Shown here: positions 53,115-63,403 of the stretch, one piece after another
Numbering within the stretch: the stretch's first letter is position 1
How the letters are laid out: each line of letters begins with the position of its first letter
From: Xylanimicrobium pachnodae JCM 13526 = NBRC 107786
Lineage (GTDB): Bacteria > Actinomycetota > Actinomycetes > Actinomycetales > Cellulomonadaceae
Assembly (NCBI GenBank): GCA_001592145.1
Contig: BCWJ01000003.1
Coordinates: 1 to 64,000, forward strand
DNA length: 64,000 nt
Direction of reading: 5' to 3'
Made by a program: the position numbers and the translations under genes
The notes under the pieces: model-generated
Database searches by the model: none
What the model saw: the letters and a program-made list of their open reading frames with translations, nothing else
What the model was told of the DNA's origin: nothing

Positions 53115-53187
53115 ACCGCACGTCGGGGGAGACCAGCCCCGACTCGTCCGCCGGGCGGTGCCGCCCGGTACTGAGAAAGGACCACGG

Positions 53188-54873
53188 ATGTTCCTCACAA
53201 GGCGTGCGGGCGCGTTGCTGGCTGGTGCCGCCGCGCTCACCCTGATGGTGGCGGGCTGCAGCTCGGGAGCCTCGGCGGGCGAGGGAGGCTCGAGCGGTGG
53301 TGGTAGCGGTTCCACGCTCATCGCCTACACGGGCCAGGCGGGTGACTACCAGATCAACTTCAACCCGTTCTCGCCCTCGAAGATCGGTGGCCTCGGCACC
53401 ATCTACGAGCCCCTGTTCTTCTACAACAAGGCCCAGGTGGGCGACCCGGTGCCGCTGCTCGGCACCGAGTTCTCCTGGAACGACGACGGCACCGAGCTCG
53501 ACGTGACCCTGCGCGATGGGGTCACCTGGTCCGACGGCGAGGCGTTCACCGCCGAGGACGTCGCCTTCACGTTCGCGATGATGCAGAAGTACCCGGCCGT
53601 CAACGGCAGCGGGTTCGAGGGCACCGCGACGGCGGCGGACGACACCCACGTGACGTTCACCTTCGACGAGCCGGCCTTCGTGCGCGGCCCCGACATCCTC
53701 AGCACCCCCATCGTGCCCGAGCACCTGTGGAGCAGCATCGACCCCACCACGGACGTCATCGAGCACCCGGTGGGCACGGGCGCGTACACGCTCGACAACT
53801 TCAAGCCGCAGGCATACACGCTCGCCGCGAACCCGGACTACTGGGGTGGTGAGCCCGCGGTCAAGACCGTCCGGTTCATCTCGCTGTCCGGCAACCAGGC
53901 CGGCGCCGACGCCATCGCGGCCGGAACCATCGACTGGCAGACCGGCCCGATCCCGGACATCCAGAACACCCACACGAACTTCCCCGACTACGACGCGTAC
54001 ACGCAGGCGCAGAACCAGATGGTGCTCGCCACCTGCTCCAGCGCCGAGCTGGGCTGCACCGGGCCGCAGACCGATCCCGCCGTGCGCCAGGCGCTCTACT
54101 ACGCGATGGACCGCACGCAGCTCAACAAGCTCGCGTTCATGGACACCGCGTCCGCCATGTCACCGACCTTCGCGCTCACGCCGAGCCAGGACTCCTTCGT
54201 CTCCGACTCGATCGCGGAGAAGCAGGTGCCCATGACGGCGCAGGCGGACAAGTCCGCCGCGCTGCTCGAGGCCGACGGCTGGGCCAAGGGCGCCGACGGG
54301 ATCTACGCCAAGGACGGCGAGCGCCTGTCCCTGACGGTCGAGGTCGTCACCGGCTGGACCGACTACATCACCGCGCTCGACGCGATCACCTCGCAGGCCA
54401 AGGACGCCGGCATCGAGATCAAGACGTCGCAGTCGTCGTGGAACGAGTGGACCGAGCGCAAGGGCAAGGGCAACTTCCAGCTGGTCATCGACTCCCTGTG
54501 GCAGGGCCCGGCCCCCGACCCGTACTACCTGTACAACTACTTCTTCGACTCCAGCTCGGGCGCCAAGGTCGGTGAGTCCGCGGGCAACAACTTCGCGCGC
54601 TACTCGAACGCCGACGTGGACGCCGCGATCGAGGCGCTCGCCGCCCTCGACCCCGGCGACACCGCCGCGCGCCAGCCGTACTTCGACACCATCGAGGAGG
54701 CCGTGGTCGCGGACATGCCGTACATCCCGATCCTCACGGGCGGCACCACGAGCATCTGGAACACCGCGAAGTTCAGCGGCTGGCCGTCCGACGACGACCT
54801 GTACGCGTTCCCCGCGGTCTGGTCGGCGCTCGACGCGGCCGAGATCTTCAAGAAGCTCACGCCCGCGAGCTGA
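53188..54873 (+). CDS. Family-5 ABC transporter substrate-binding lipoprotein
   Basis: A 561-residue oligopeptide/oligosaccharide-binding protein. The signal peptide ends in the lipobox VAGC, followed by a Ser/Gly linker; YEPLFFYNKAQVGDPVPLLG and LRDGVTWSDGEAFTAEDVAF are family-5 signatures. The family is named for peptides, but members also carry cello-, manno- and xylo-oligosaccharides; here the enzymes next door indicate a sugar ligand. GAAAGG precedes ATG 53188. First gene of a six- or seven-gene operon. Confidence 0.94.
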   Translation: MFLTRRAGALLAGAAALTLMVAGCSSGASAGEGGSSGGGSGSTLIAYTGQAGDYQINFNPFSPSKIGGLGTIYEPLFFYNKAQVGDPVPLLGTEFSWNDDGTELDVTLRDGVTWSDGEAFTAEDVAFTFAMMQKYPAVNGSGFEGTATAADDTHVTFTFDEPAFVRGPDILSTPIVPEHLWSSIDPTTDVIEHPVGTGAYTLDNFKPQAYTLAANPDYWGGEPAVKTVRFISLSGNQAGADAIAAGTIDWQTGPIPDIQNTHTNFPDYDAYTQAQNQMVLATCSSAELGCTGPQTDPAVRQALYYAMDRTQLNKLAFMDTASAMSPTFALTPSQDSFVSDSIAEKQVPMTAQADKSAALLEADGWAKGADGIYAKDGERLSLTVEVVTGWTDYITALDAITSQAKDAGIEIKTSQSSWNEWTERKGKGNFQLVIDSLWQGPAPDPYYLYNYFFDSSSGAKVGESAGNNFARYSNADVDAAIEALAALDPGDTAARQPYFDTIEEAVVADMPYIPILTGGTTSIWNTAKFSGWPSDDDLYAFPAVWSALDAAEIFKKLTPAS

Positions 54874-54909
54874 GCCGGCCCCGAGCCGTCGCCCCCGAAG
54901 GAGGAATCC

Positions 54910-55899
54910 GTGCGGTACATCCTGCGCAAGCTGGGCTTCTACGTCGTCGCCCTCTGGGCCGCGTTGACGCTGAACTTCGCCATTCCGCGTCTCATGCCGG
55001 GCAACCCGGTCGACATCATGCTCGCGAAGCTGCAGCAGCGCGGCGGGGTGGTGACACCCGCCACGAGGAAGGCCTACACGCTCCTGCTCGGGGGCGACAG
55101 CACCGGGTCCCTGTGGTCCCAGTACGTCAGCTACCTGAAGAACCTCGCTCACGGTGACCTGGGCGTCTCCGTGAGCTACTACCCGGCCAAGGTCTCCGAC
55201 GTCATCATGCAGTCGCTGCCGTGGACGCTCGTGCTGGTGGGTGTCGCCACCGTCATCGCCGCGCTCCTGGGCGTGCTGCTCGGCGCCGTCGTCGGCTGGA
55301 AGCCGGGCACGTGGCTCGACTCCCTGGTGCCCGCGACGACGCTCATGGCGGCCGTGCCGTACTTCTGGCTGGCGCTGATCCTGGCGTACGTCCTGGCACG
55401 CGTGCTGGGCTGGTTCCCCCTCCAGGGCGGCTACGACGTCGTCCTGGACGCGGGCTGGAACGGGCCGTTCATCGCCTCGGCGATCCAGCACGGCGTGCTG
55501 CCCGCGCTGACCATCGTGCTCGCCTCGATCGGCGGCTGGCTCATGGGGATGCGCAACATGATGGTCTCCACGCTGTCGGAGGACTACGTGCTCACGGCCG
55601 ACGCCAAGGGGCTGTCGCCCATGAAGATCCTGCGGTCGTACGCGGCCCGCAACGCGGTGCTGCCGTCGGTCGCCGGGTTCGCCATCTCGCTCGGGTTCGT
55701 GGTGTCCGGCTCCGTCATCACGGAGCAGGTGTTCTCCTACCCCGGCATCGGCGGTCGCCTGCTGGGCGCCGTCACCAACAACGACTACGCGCTCATGCAG
55801 GGCCTGTTCCTGTTCATCACGCTCGGCGTGCTCGGGGCGAACCTCGTGGTGGACCTCCTGTACGGCCTGATCGACCCGCGCACGCGCGCCCGGTCCTGA
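54910..55899 (+). CDS. ABC transporter permease (DppB type)
   Basis: A 329-residue permease with six predicted helices; helix 1 is around LGFYVVALWAALTLNFAIPR, which is directly followed by LMPGNPVDIM. The ATPase-docking region contains EDYVLTADAKGLSPMKIL, and GSVITEQVFSYPGIG is a family segment. GGAGGA precedes the GTG. It forms the importer channel with the next gene, 15 bp away. Confidence 0.94.
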   Translation: MRYILRKLGFYVVALWAALTLNFAIPRLMPGNPVDIMLAKLQQRGGVVTPATRKAYTLLLGGDSTGSLWSQYVSYLKNLAHGDLGVSVSYYPAKVSDVIMQSLPWTLVLVGVATVIAALLGVLLGAVVGWKPGTWLDSLVPATTLMAAVPYFWLALILAYVLARVLGWFPLQGGYDVVLDAGWNGPFIASAIQHGVLPALTIVLASIGGWLMGMRNMMVSTLSEDYVLTADAKGLSPMKILRSYAARNAVLPSVAGFAISLGFVVSGSVITEQVFSYPGIGGRLLGAVTNNDYALMQGLFLFITLGVLGANLVVDLLYGLIDPRTRARS

Positions 55900-55914
55900 G
55901 CGAGGGAAGCAGAC

Positions 55915-56931
55915 ATGACCAATGTGACTGCCCAGACACAGCCTGCGGCCGCGGAGCTCACCGGGCCCGCCGCCGAGCCCGACGGTCCGGGGACGCGAGC
56001 GCGGCCCGGGTGGCGTTCGCTCCTGCCCACCATGACGCCCTGGCTCGCGATCGGCCTGGGCCTGGTGATCGTGATCACCCTGTTCGGGATCCTCGGCCCG
56101 CTGCTCGTGGGGGATCCGCAGCGCATCCGCGACCAGGGCCTGACGGGGCCCAGCGCCCAGTTCTGGCTCGGCACCACCCAGACGGGGCAGGACGTGTTCG
56201 CCCAGCTCGCGTTCGCCACCCGGGGCTCCCTCGAGATCGGCGCGATCGTGGGCGTGATCGCCACCGCGCTGTCCGGGTTCTTCGGCATCTACGGCGCCTA
56301 CCGCGGCGGGGTCGTCGACGAGGCGTTCTCGCTGTTCTCCAACGTGGCGCTCGTGATCCCCGGCCTGCCGCTGATCATCGTCATCTCCGGGTTCGTGCCG
56401 CGCGAGAGCCGCGGGCTGTGGACGATCGCGCTGGTGCTCGCCGTGACGAGCTGGGCGGCGTCGGCACGCGTGCTGCGCGCCCAGACGCTCTCCGTACGCC
56501 ACCGTGACTACGTCGCCGCCTCGCGGGCCTCGGGTGAGAAACCGTGGCGGGTGATCGTCGTGGAGATCCTGCCCAACCTGCTGCCCGTCATCGCGTCGCA
56601 GTTCGTGTTCGCGGTGATCGCGGCGATCCTCGGGGAGGCCGGCCTGGCGTTCATCGGCCTCGGCGCGTCCAACTCCTCGACCCTGGGGACCATGCTGTTC
56701 TACGCGCAGAACGGGTTCGCCCTGTCGCTGGGGGCGTGGTGGTGGTTCGTCCCACCGGGCCTGATGATCGCGCTGTTCGGCATGGGGCTGTCCCTCATCA
56801 ACTTCTCGATCGACGAGATCATCAACCCCAAGCTCAAGAACCTGCGCCGGCACCGCCGGCTCGCCAAGCGTGCCGCGCGGCTCGAACGCGAGCTCACCCG
56901 CCGCGGCGCCGCCCAGGAGGCCGACCGATGA
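55915..56931 (+). CDS. ABC transporter permease (DppC type)
   Basis: A 338-residue permease. After a 35-residue Pro/Ala-rich cytosolic tail come six helices; FWLGTTQTGQDVFAQLAFATR is the DppC signature (cited by its core LGTTQTGQDVF) and RDYVAASRASGEKPWRVI is the docking loop. The charged C-terminal end (about 300-338) is longer than usual. Its stop overlaps the next ATG (ATGA). Confidence 0.94.
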   Translation: MTNVTAQTQPAAAELTGPAAEPDGPGTRARPGWRSLLPTMTPWLAIGLGLVIVITLFGILGPLLVGDPQRIRDQGLTGPSAQFWLGTTQTGQDVFAQLAFATRGSLEIGAIVGVIATALSGFFGIYGAYRGGVVDEAFSLFSNVALVIPGLPLIIVISGFVPRESRGLWTIALVLAVTSWAASARVLRAQTLSVRHRDYVAASRASGEKPWRVIVVEILPNLLPVIASQFVFAVIAAILGEAGLAFIGLGASNSSTLGTMLFYAQNGFALSLGAWWWFVPPGLMIALFGMGLSLINFSIDEIINPKLKNLRRHRRLAKRAARLERELTRRGAAQEADR

Positions 56932-57829
56932 CCAGCACCGTCCAAGCGCCCGCGGCCACCGCGGCCCGTGGCGCGACCCCTGGCGCCGTCCTGACCGTCG
57001 AGGACCTGTCCGTGGTCTACGAGGTCGACCCGCCCGTGACCGCCGTGCGCGGCGCGTCACTGACCCTGCGACGGGGCGAGATCCTGGGTCTGGCCGGCGA
57101 GTCCGGCTGCGGCAAGACGACCCTCGCCTACGCCGTCAACCGCCTGCACCGCCCGCCCGCGCGCGTCGCGTCCGGTCGCATCACGTTCCACGACGTCGGC
57201 GGCGACGACGTCGACGTGCTCGCGCTGGGCGACCGCGAGCTGCGGGCGTTCCGCTGGAACAAGCTCTCGATGGTGTTCCAGGGTGCGATGAACGCGCTCA
57301 ACCCCGTCACCACCGTGCGGGCCCAGCTCGCCGACACCCTGCGCACGCACCGCCCCGGGCTCTCGCGCGCCGCCGTGCACGCCCGGTCACGCGACGTGCT
57401 GGAGCGCGTGGGCGTGGACCCGGCCCGGCTCACGTCCTACCCGCACGAGCTGTCCGGAGGCATGCGCCAGCGCGTCATGATCGCCATGGCCATGCTGCTC
57501 GAACCGCAGATCATGATCATGGACGAGCCGACGACGGCGCTCGACGTCGTCGTGCAGCGCGAGATCCTGCGCGAGATCGTGCGGCTGCGCGACGAGCTCG
57601 ACTTCGCGGTCATGTTCATCACGCACGACCTGCCGCTCCTGCTGGAGATCAGCAACCGCATCGCCGTGATGCTCGACGGCGAGATCGTCGAGCTCGACAC
57701 CGCCGCGAACCTGCTCGCCGGTGCCAGCCACCCCTACACCCGCAAGCTCCTGGGCTCGTTCCCGAGCCTGTCCGGGGAGCGCGGCGGGTTCATCCGCAGC
57801 GGCGTCGACGAGACCGAGGAGGACCAGGC

Positions 57830-57833
<4 letters not shown>
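56928..57833 (+). CDS. ABC transporter ATP-binding protein (DppD type)
   Basis: A 301-residue ATPase. Walker A is GESGCGKTT, the Q-loop is [12 protein letters not shown], the signature is LSGGMRQRV, Walker B is [12 protein letters not shown] and the switch His is in FITHDL. The C-terminal oligopeptide-transporter extension is short and lacks the Cys cluster of iron-sulfur DppD proteins. It overlaps both neighbours by 4 nt and works as a heterodimer with the next protein. Confidence 0.95.
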
Positions 57834-58752
<919 letters not shown>

Positions 58753-58756
<4 letters not shown>

Positions 58757-60831
58757 CGGACTTCCTGCCCGCCCGGGTCCCGGGACCGGCCGCGCCAGGG
58801 ACGTCGTCGAAGATGACGTGGCCGGCACCGGGCATCTGCTACGGCGGCGACTACAACCCGGAACAGTGGCCCCGCGACGTGTGGGACGAGGACGTGCGCC
58901 TCATGCGCGAGGCGGGCGTCTCGATCGTCACGCTCGGCGTGTTCGCCTGGGGCACCGTCGAGGTGGCCGACGGCGTACGCGACTGGTCCTGGCTGGACGA
59001 CGCGATCGACCTGCTGCACGCCCACGGCATCGCCGTCGACCTCGCCACGCCCACGGCCGCCCCGCCGAGCTGGTTGCTCACCGCGCACCCCGACATCACC
59101 CCCGTGCTCGCCGACGGGTACCGGGAGCCGCCCGGCGGGCGCAACGCCTGGTGCCCCGCCCACCCCGTCTACCGGCGCTACGCGCTGCGGCACGTCGAGG
59201 AGCTGGCCCGCCGCTACGGCGCCCATCCCGCCGTGCGGCTCTGGCACGTGGGCAACGAGCTGGGCGGCGGCAACGTGCGCTGCTACTGCGACCGGTCCGC
59301 CGCCGCGTTCCGCGCGTGGCTGGCCGACCGGCACGGCTCGCTCGACGCCGTCAACGAGGCGTGGGGCACCGCGCAGTGGGGGCACCGGTTCAGCGCGTGG
59401 GAGCAGATCGACCCGCCGCGCGGGCGGCACGGCGCACCCAACCCGTCCCTCTACCTGGACTTCGAGCGGTACTCCTCCGACGCGCTGCTCACGCAGTACC
59501 TGGCCGAGAAGGAGGTCATCGCGCGGCACTCCGCGGCTCCCGTGACCACCAACTTCATGGTGGGCGCCGGGGCGCACATCGTCGACTACGCGTCCTGGGC
59601 CCCGCACACGGCCGTCGTCGCCACCGACCACTACACGCTCGTCGACGACGAGTGCCGTGAGCAGGACCTGGCGCTCGCGGGCGACCGGACGCGGGGGATG
59701 AGCCCGGGCCGCGCCCCGTGGCTGCTCATGGAGCACTCGACGGGCGCCCCGAGCTGGCAGCAGCGCAACCGCGCGAAGGACCCCGGCGAGATCGCCCGCA
59801 ACGCCCTGGGCCACGTGGCTCGCGGCGCCGACGGCGTCCTGTTCTTCCAGTGGCGTGCGTCCCGGGCGGGCGCCGAGCAGTTCCACTCGGCGATGCTGCC
59901 GCACGGCGGCACACGGACCCGGGTGTGGCGCGAGGTGGTGGCCCTGGGCGCGGACCTGCGCCGTATCGCGGAGGTGGCCGGGACGCGCGTCGAGCCCGCC
60001 CGCGTGGCCGTCGTGGTGGACGACGCGGCCGGCTGGGCGCTCCAGCACGGCCTCATGCCGCACCGCGGGCTCAGCTACGGACGCGAGCTGCGGGCCTGGC
60101 ATCGTGCGCTGTGGGACCGGCAGGTGCTGTGCGACGTCGTGCCGGTCACGGCCGCGCTGGACGGCTACGACCTGGTCATCGTGCCCACGCTGCTGGTGGT
60201 GGACGACGACGCCGCGGCGCGCCTGGCGGGCGTGCCGGAGCGTGGCGGCACGCTGGTGGTCACGTACCTGTCCGGCATCTGCGACGCGGACGGCCAGGTG
60301 ATCCCGGGCGGGTTCCCCGGGCGCTTCCGCGACGTGCTGGGCGTGTGGACGGACGAGTTCTACCCGCTGCAGCCAGGCGAGCGGGTGGCGCTCGACGACG
60401 GCTCCACCGTGGCCGACTGGACGGAGCGCGTGGTGCTGGACGGCGCCCAGGCCGTGGTCCGGTACACGTCGAGTTCGCTGGCCGGGGCGCCCGCCGTGAC
60501 CGAGCGCCCCGTGGGCACCGGCGCGGCCTGGTACGTCTCCGCCGCGCTGGAGCTCGACTCCCTGGGCCGCGTCGTCGACCGCCTCCTGGCGGAGACGGGA
60601 GTGCCCCGCACCGTGGAGGCCCCGGCGGGCGTCGAGGCGGTGCGCCGGGTGGGGCCCGGCGGCTCCTACCTGTTCCTCCTCAACCACACCGACGCCGAGC
60701 ACGCGGTGACCGGGTCCGGTGCTGCGGACCTCGCGGGCACCGACCTGCTCACGGGCGCCGCCGTCGCAGGGCGCATGCTGGTGCCGCCCGGTGCGGCGCG
60801 CGTGGTGCGCGAGCACCGGACCCATCCGTGA
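58753..60831 (+). CDS. GH42 beta-galactosidase
   Basis: A 692-residue intracellular enzyme of the GH42 family. GGDYNPEQWPRDVW opens the TIM barrel; the acid/base is Glu169 in WHVGNELGG and the nucleophile Glu327 in LLMEHSTGAPSWQQRN. A trimerisation domain (about 400-610) and a small C-terminal beta domain follow. Family members act on beta-galactosides including galactooligosaccharides and some arabinosides. GTG 58753 overlaps the ATPase stop; ATG 58813, 20 codons later, just before the conserved start, is possible. A triple 11-bp repeat crosses the stop codon. Confidence 0.94.
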
Positions 60832-60851
60832 CCCATCCGTGACCCATCCGT
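60819..60851 (+). repeat. 11-bp x 3 tandem repeat across the GH42 stop codon
   Basis: GACCCATCCGT occurs three times (60819, 60830, 60841). Each joint makes a TGA (60829, 60840, 60851), and because 11 is not a multiple of three the three stops fall in all three forward frames. Confidence 0.95.
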
Positions 60852-60876
60852 GACCACGACTCCCGAAGGACGAGCG

Positions 60877-63393
60877 ATGACCCCCACGACGTTCCGCCCG
60901 CTGCACGCCGACTGGACCCTGACGGCCGTGGACGGGCCGGTCCCGGCCGCCGCGGCGGCGGCGCTGCGGGCGGGCGTCCCGGCGGCCGTCCCGGGCGAGG
61001 CGCACCTGGACCTGCTGGCCGCCGGGCTGATCGCCGACCCGTTCGACGGCGACAACGAGTCGGCGCAGCAGTGGATCGGGGACACGTCGTGGCGGTTCGC
61101 CACCACGTTCGACTGGTCCCCGGACGGCGCCACGCGGCACGACCTGGTGGCGTACGGCCTGGACACGGTGGCCACGGTGGAGCTCAACGGCGTCGTCGTC
61201 GCGACCACGCAGAACATGCACCGCTCCTACCGGTGGGACGTGGGCACCGTGCTGCGCGAGGGCGCGAACACGCTCGCGGTGACGTTCGCGGCGCCCGTGC
61301 CGGAGGCCGCCGCGCGGGCCGCCGAGCGCGGCGCGCTGCCCCGCGTGAACCACCACGAGTACAACCAGCTCCGCAAGATGGCGTGCTCGTTCGGGTGGGA
61401 CTGGGGGATCGACGTCGCGGGCGCCGGGATCTGGAAGCCCATCGGTCTGGACGCGTGGTCGGGCGTGCGGGTGGCGTCCGTGCGGCCGCTGGTCGACGTC
61501 GTCGACGACGAGGGCGTGCTGACCGCGCACGTCGAGATCGAGCGTGACGGTGCGGCGGACGACGATGTGCCGGTGACCGTGACCGTGACGTCCCCGGCCG
61601 GCCAGGAGTGGGTCGCCGCGGGCCTCGTGCCGGCCGGCCGGACCACGGCGGTGGTCGAGGTGCGCGTGCCCGACGTGGAGCGGTGGTGGCCGGCCGGGCA
61701 CGGGGAGCAGCCGCTGTACGGCGTCGGCGTCGTCGCGGCAGGGGCGTCCTGGTCGGGGCGGGTGGGCTTCCGCACGGTCGCGCTGGACACGGCCGACGAC
61801 GCCGCGGGCGCCCCGTTCGTGCTGCGCGTCAACGGCGAGGCGGTCCAGGTGCGCGGCGTGAACTGGATCCCCGACCACGCGTTCCTGACGCAGGTGACCC
61901 GGGAGCGGCACGCCCGCGGCGTCGCGGACGCGCTGGGCGCGAACGTCAACCTGCTGCGGATCTGGGGTGGCGGGATCTACGAGAGCGACGACCTGTACGA
62001 CCTGGCGGACCAGTCGGGGCTCCTGGTGTGGCAGGACTTCCCGTTTGCGTGCGCCGCGTACCCGGAGGATCCCGGGACGTGGGCGGAGGTCGAGGCGGAG
62101 GCGCGCGAGAACGTGACCCGGCTCTCGCCCCACCCGTCCCTGGTCATCTGGAACGGCAACAACGAGAACACGTGGGGGTCGGTGGACTGGGGGTGGGGCC
62201 ACGAGCTCGCGGGCCGGGCCTGGGGCGACGGCTACTACACGCGCCTGCTGCCGGGCGTGCTGGCCGAGCTGGACCCGACCCGCTGCTACGCCCCGGCCTC
62301 CCCGTTCTCGTTCGGCGACTACCGCCACCCGAACGACGAGCGCTACGGCACCATGCACATCTGGGACGTGTGGAACCGCGCGGACTACACGGTGTACCGG
62401 GACTACCGGCCCCGGTTCGTCTCCGAGTTCGGCTTCCAGGCCCCGCCGGCGTGGTCCACGCTGACCTCCGTGGTGCACGACGCCCCGCTGGACCCGTTCG
62501 GCCCGCAGATGCTGGTGCACCAGAAGGCGCACCTGGGCAACCGCAAGCTCGAGCGCGGCTGGCAGGGGCACCTGCCGGACCCGCGCGGCATCGAGGACTG
62601 GCACTGGACCACCCAGCTCAACCAGGCCCACGCCGTCCGGCTCGGGGTCGAGCACTTCCGGTCGCTGACCCCGCACTGCACGGGTGCCATCCTGTGGCAG
62701 CTCAACGACAACTGGCCCGTGGTGTCCTGGGCGGTGGTGGACCACCACGGGCACCGCAAGCCCGTGTGGCACGCCCTGCGGGACGCGTTCGCGCCGCGCC
62801 TGGCGACGGTCCAGCCCCGGGCGTCGGCCGCCGCGCGCGAGGCGGCCTGGGAGGGCCTGGACCCCGTGCCGGACACGACCGCGCTCGTGCTCGTCAACGA
62901 CACCGGCGCGCCGTTCGCGGGGACCTTCACCGCGACCCGGCAGCTCTTCGACGGGACGGTCCTGGCGCGGGCGAGCCTGAGCGCCGCGGTGCCCGCGCGG
63001 GGCGCGGCCGAGGTGGTGCTCCCGCCCGAGGTGGTGACGTTCGCCGACGCGTCGCGCGAGGTCGTCGTGGTCACGCCCGACGCCGCCGCCTCCGGCTTCG
63101 CCCGTGCGTACCTCGACGGCGCCGACGTCGTCGGGCAGGCGCTCGACCCGGACCCGCTCACCGTCACGGCGCAGGCCGTGGCCGGCGGGGTGGACGTGAC
63201 GGTGACGGCGTCGTCGTACGCGCGCGACGTGATGGTGCTGGCGGACCGGGCCGACCCGGCCGCGCGCGTGGACGGCGGGATGGTCACGCTCACGGCCGGG
63301 CAGGCGGTGACGTTCCACGTCACGACGTCCGCGGGGGCCGATGCGGCGGCGTTCGCGGCGACCGTGCGGTGCGCGAACGACCTGCTGCGCTGA
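60877..63393 (+). CDS. GH2 beta-mannosidase
   Basis: An 838-residue enzyme removing terminal beta-mannose from mannooligosaccharides. A jelly-roll domain (about 1-180) opens with PLHADWTLTAVDG; the TIM barrel carries acid/base Glu430 in WNGNNENTWG and nucleophile Glu517 in RFVSEFGFQ. EYNQLRKMACSFGWDWGID is the mannosidase-specific segment, separating it from GH2 galactosidases. No signal peptide. GAAGGA lies 5 nt before ATG 60877; GTG 60850 is in frame but inside the repeat region. It ends 10 bp from the convergent ROK gene. Confidence 0.94.
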   Translation: MTPTTFRPLHADWTLTAVDGPVPAAAAAALRAGVPAAVPGEAHLDLLAAGLIADPFDGDNESAQQWIGDTSWRFATTFDWSPDGATRHDLVAYGLDTVATVELNGVVVATTQNMHRSYRWDVGTVLREGANTLAVTFAAPVPEAAARAAERGALPRVNHHEYNQLRKMACSFGWDWGIDVAGAGIWKPIGLDAWSGVRVASVRPLVDVVDDEGVLTAHVEIERDGAADDDVPVTVTVTSPAGQEWVAAGLVPAGRTTAVVEVRVPDVERWWPAGHGEQPLYGVGVVAAGASWSGRVGFRTVALDTADDAAGAPFVLRVNGEAVQVRGVNWIPDHAFLTQVTRERHARGVADALGANVNLLRIWGGGIYESDDLYDLADQSGLLVWQDFPFACAAYPEDPGTWAEVEAEARENVTRLSPHPSLVIWNGNNENTWGSVDWGWGHELAGRAWGDGYYTRLLPGVLAELDPTRCYAPASPFSFGDYRHPNDERYGTMHIWDVWNRADYTVYRDYRPRFVSEFGFQAPPAWSTLTSVVHDAPLDPFGPQMLVHQKAHLGNRKLERGWQGHLPDPRGIEDWHWTTQLNQAHAVRLGVEHFRSLTPHCTGAILWQLNDNWPVVSWAVVDHHGHRKPVWHALRDAFAPRLATVQPRASAAAREAAWEGLDPVPDTTALVLVNDTGAPFAGTFTATRQLFDGTVLARASLSAAVPARGAAEVVLPPEVVTFADASREVVVVTPDAAASGFARAYLDGADVVGQALDPDPLTVTAQAVAGGVDVTVTASSYARDVMVLADRADPAARVDGGMVTLTAGQAVTFHVTTSAGADAAAFAATVRCANDLLR

Positions 63394-63403
63394 GCGCCGC
63401 CGG

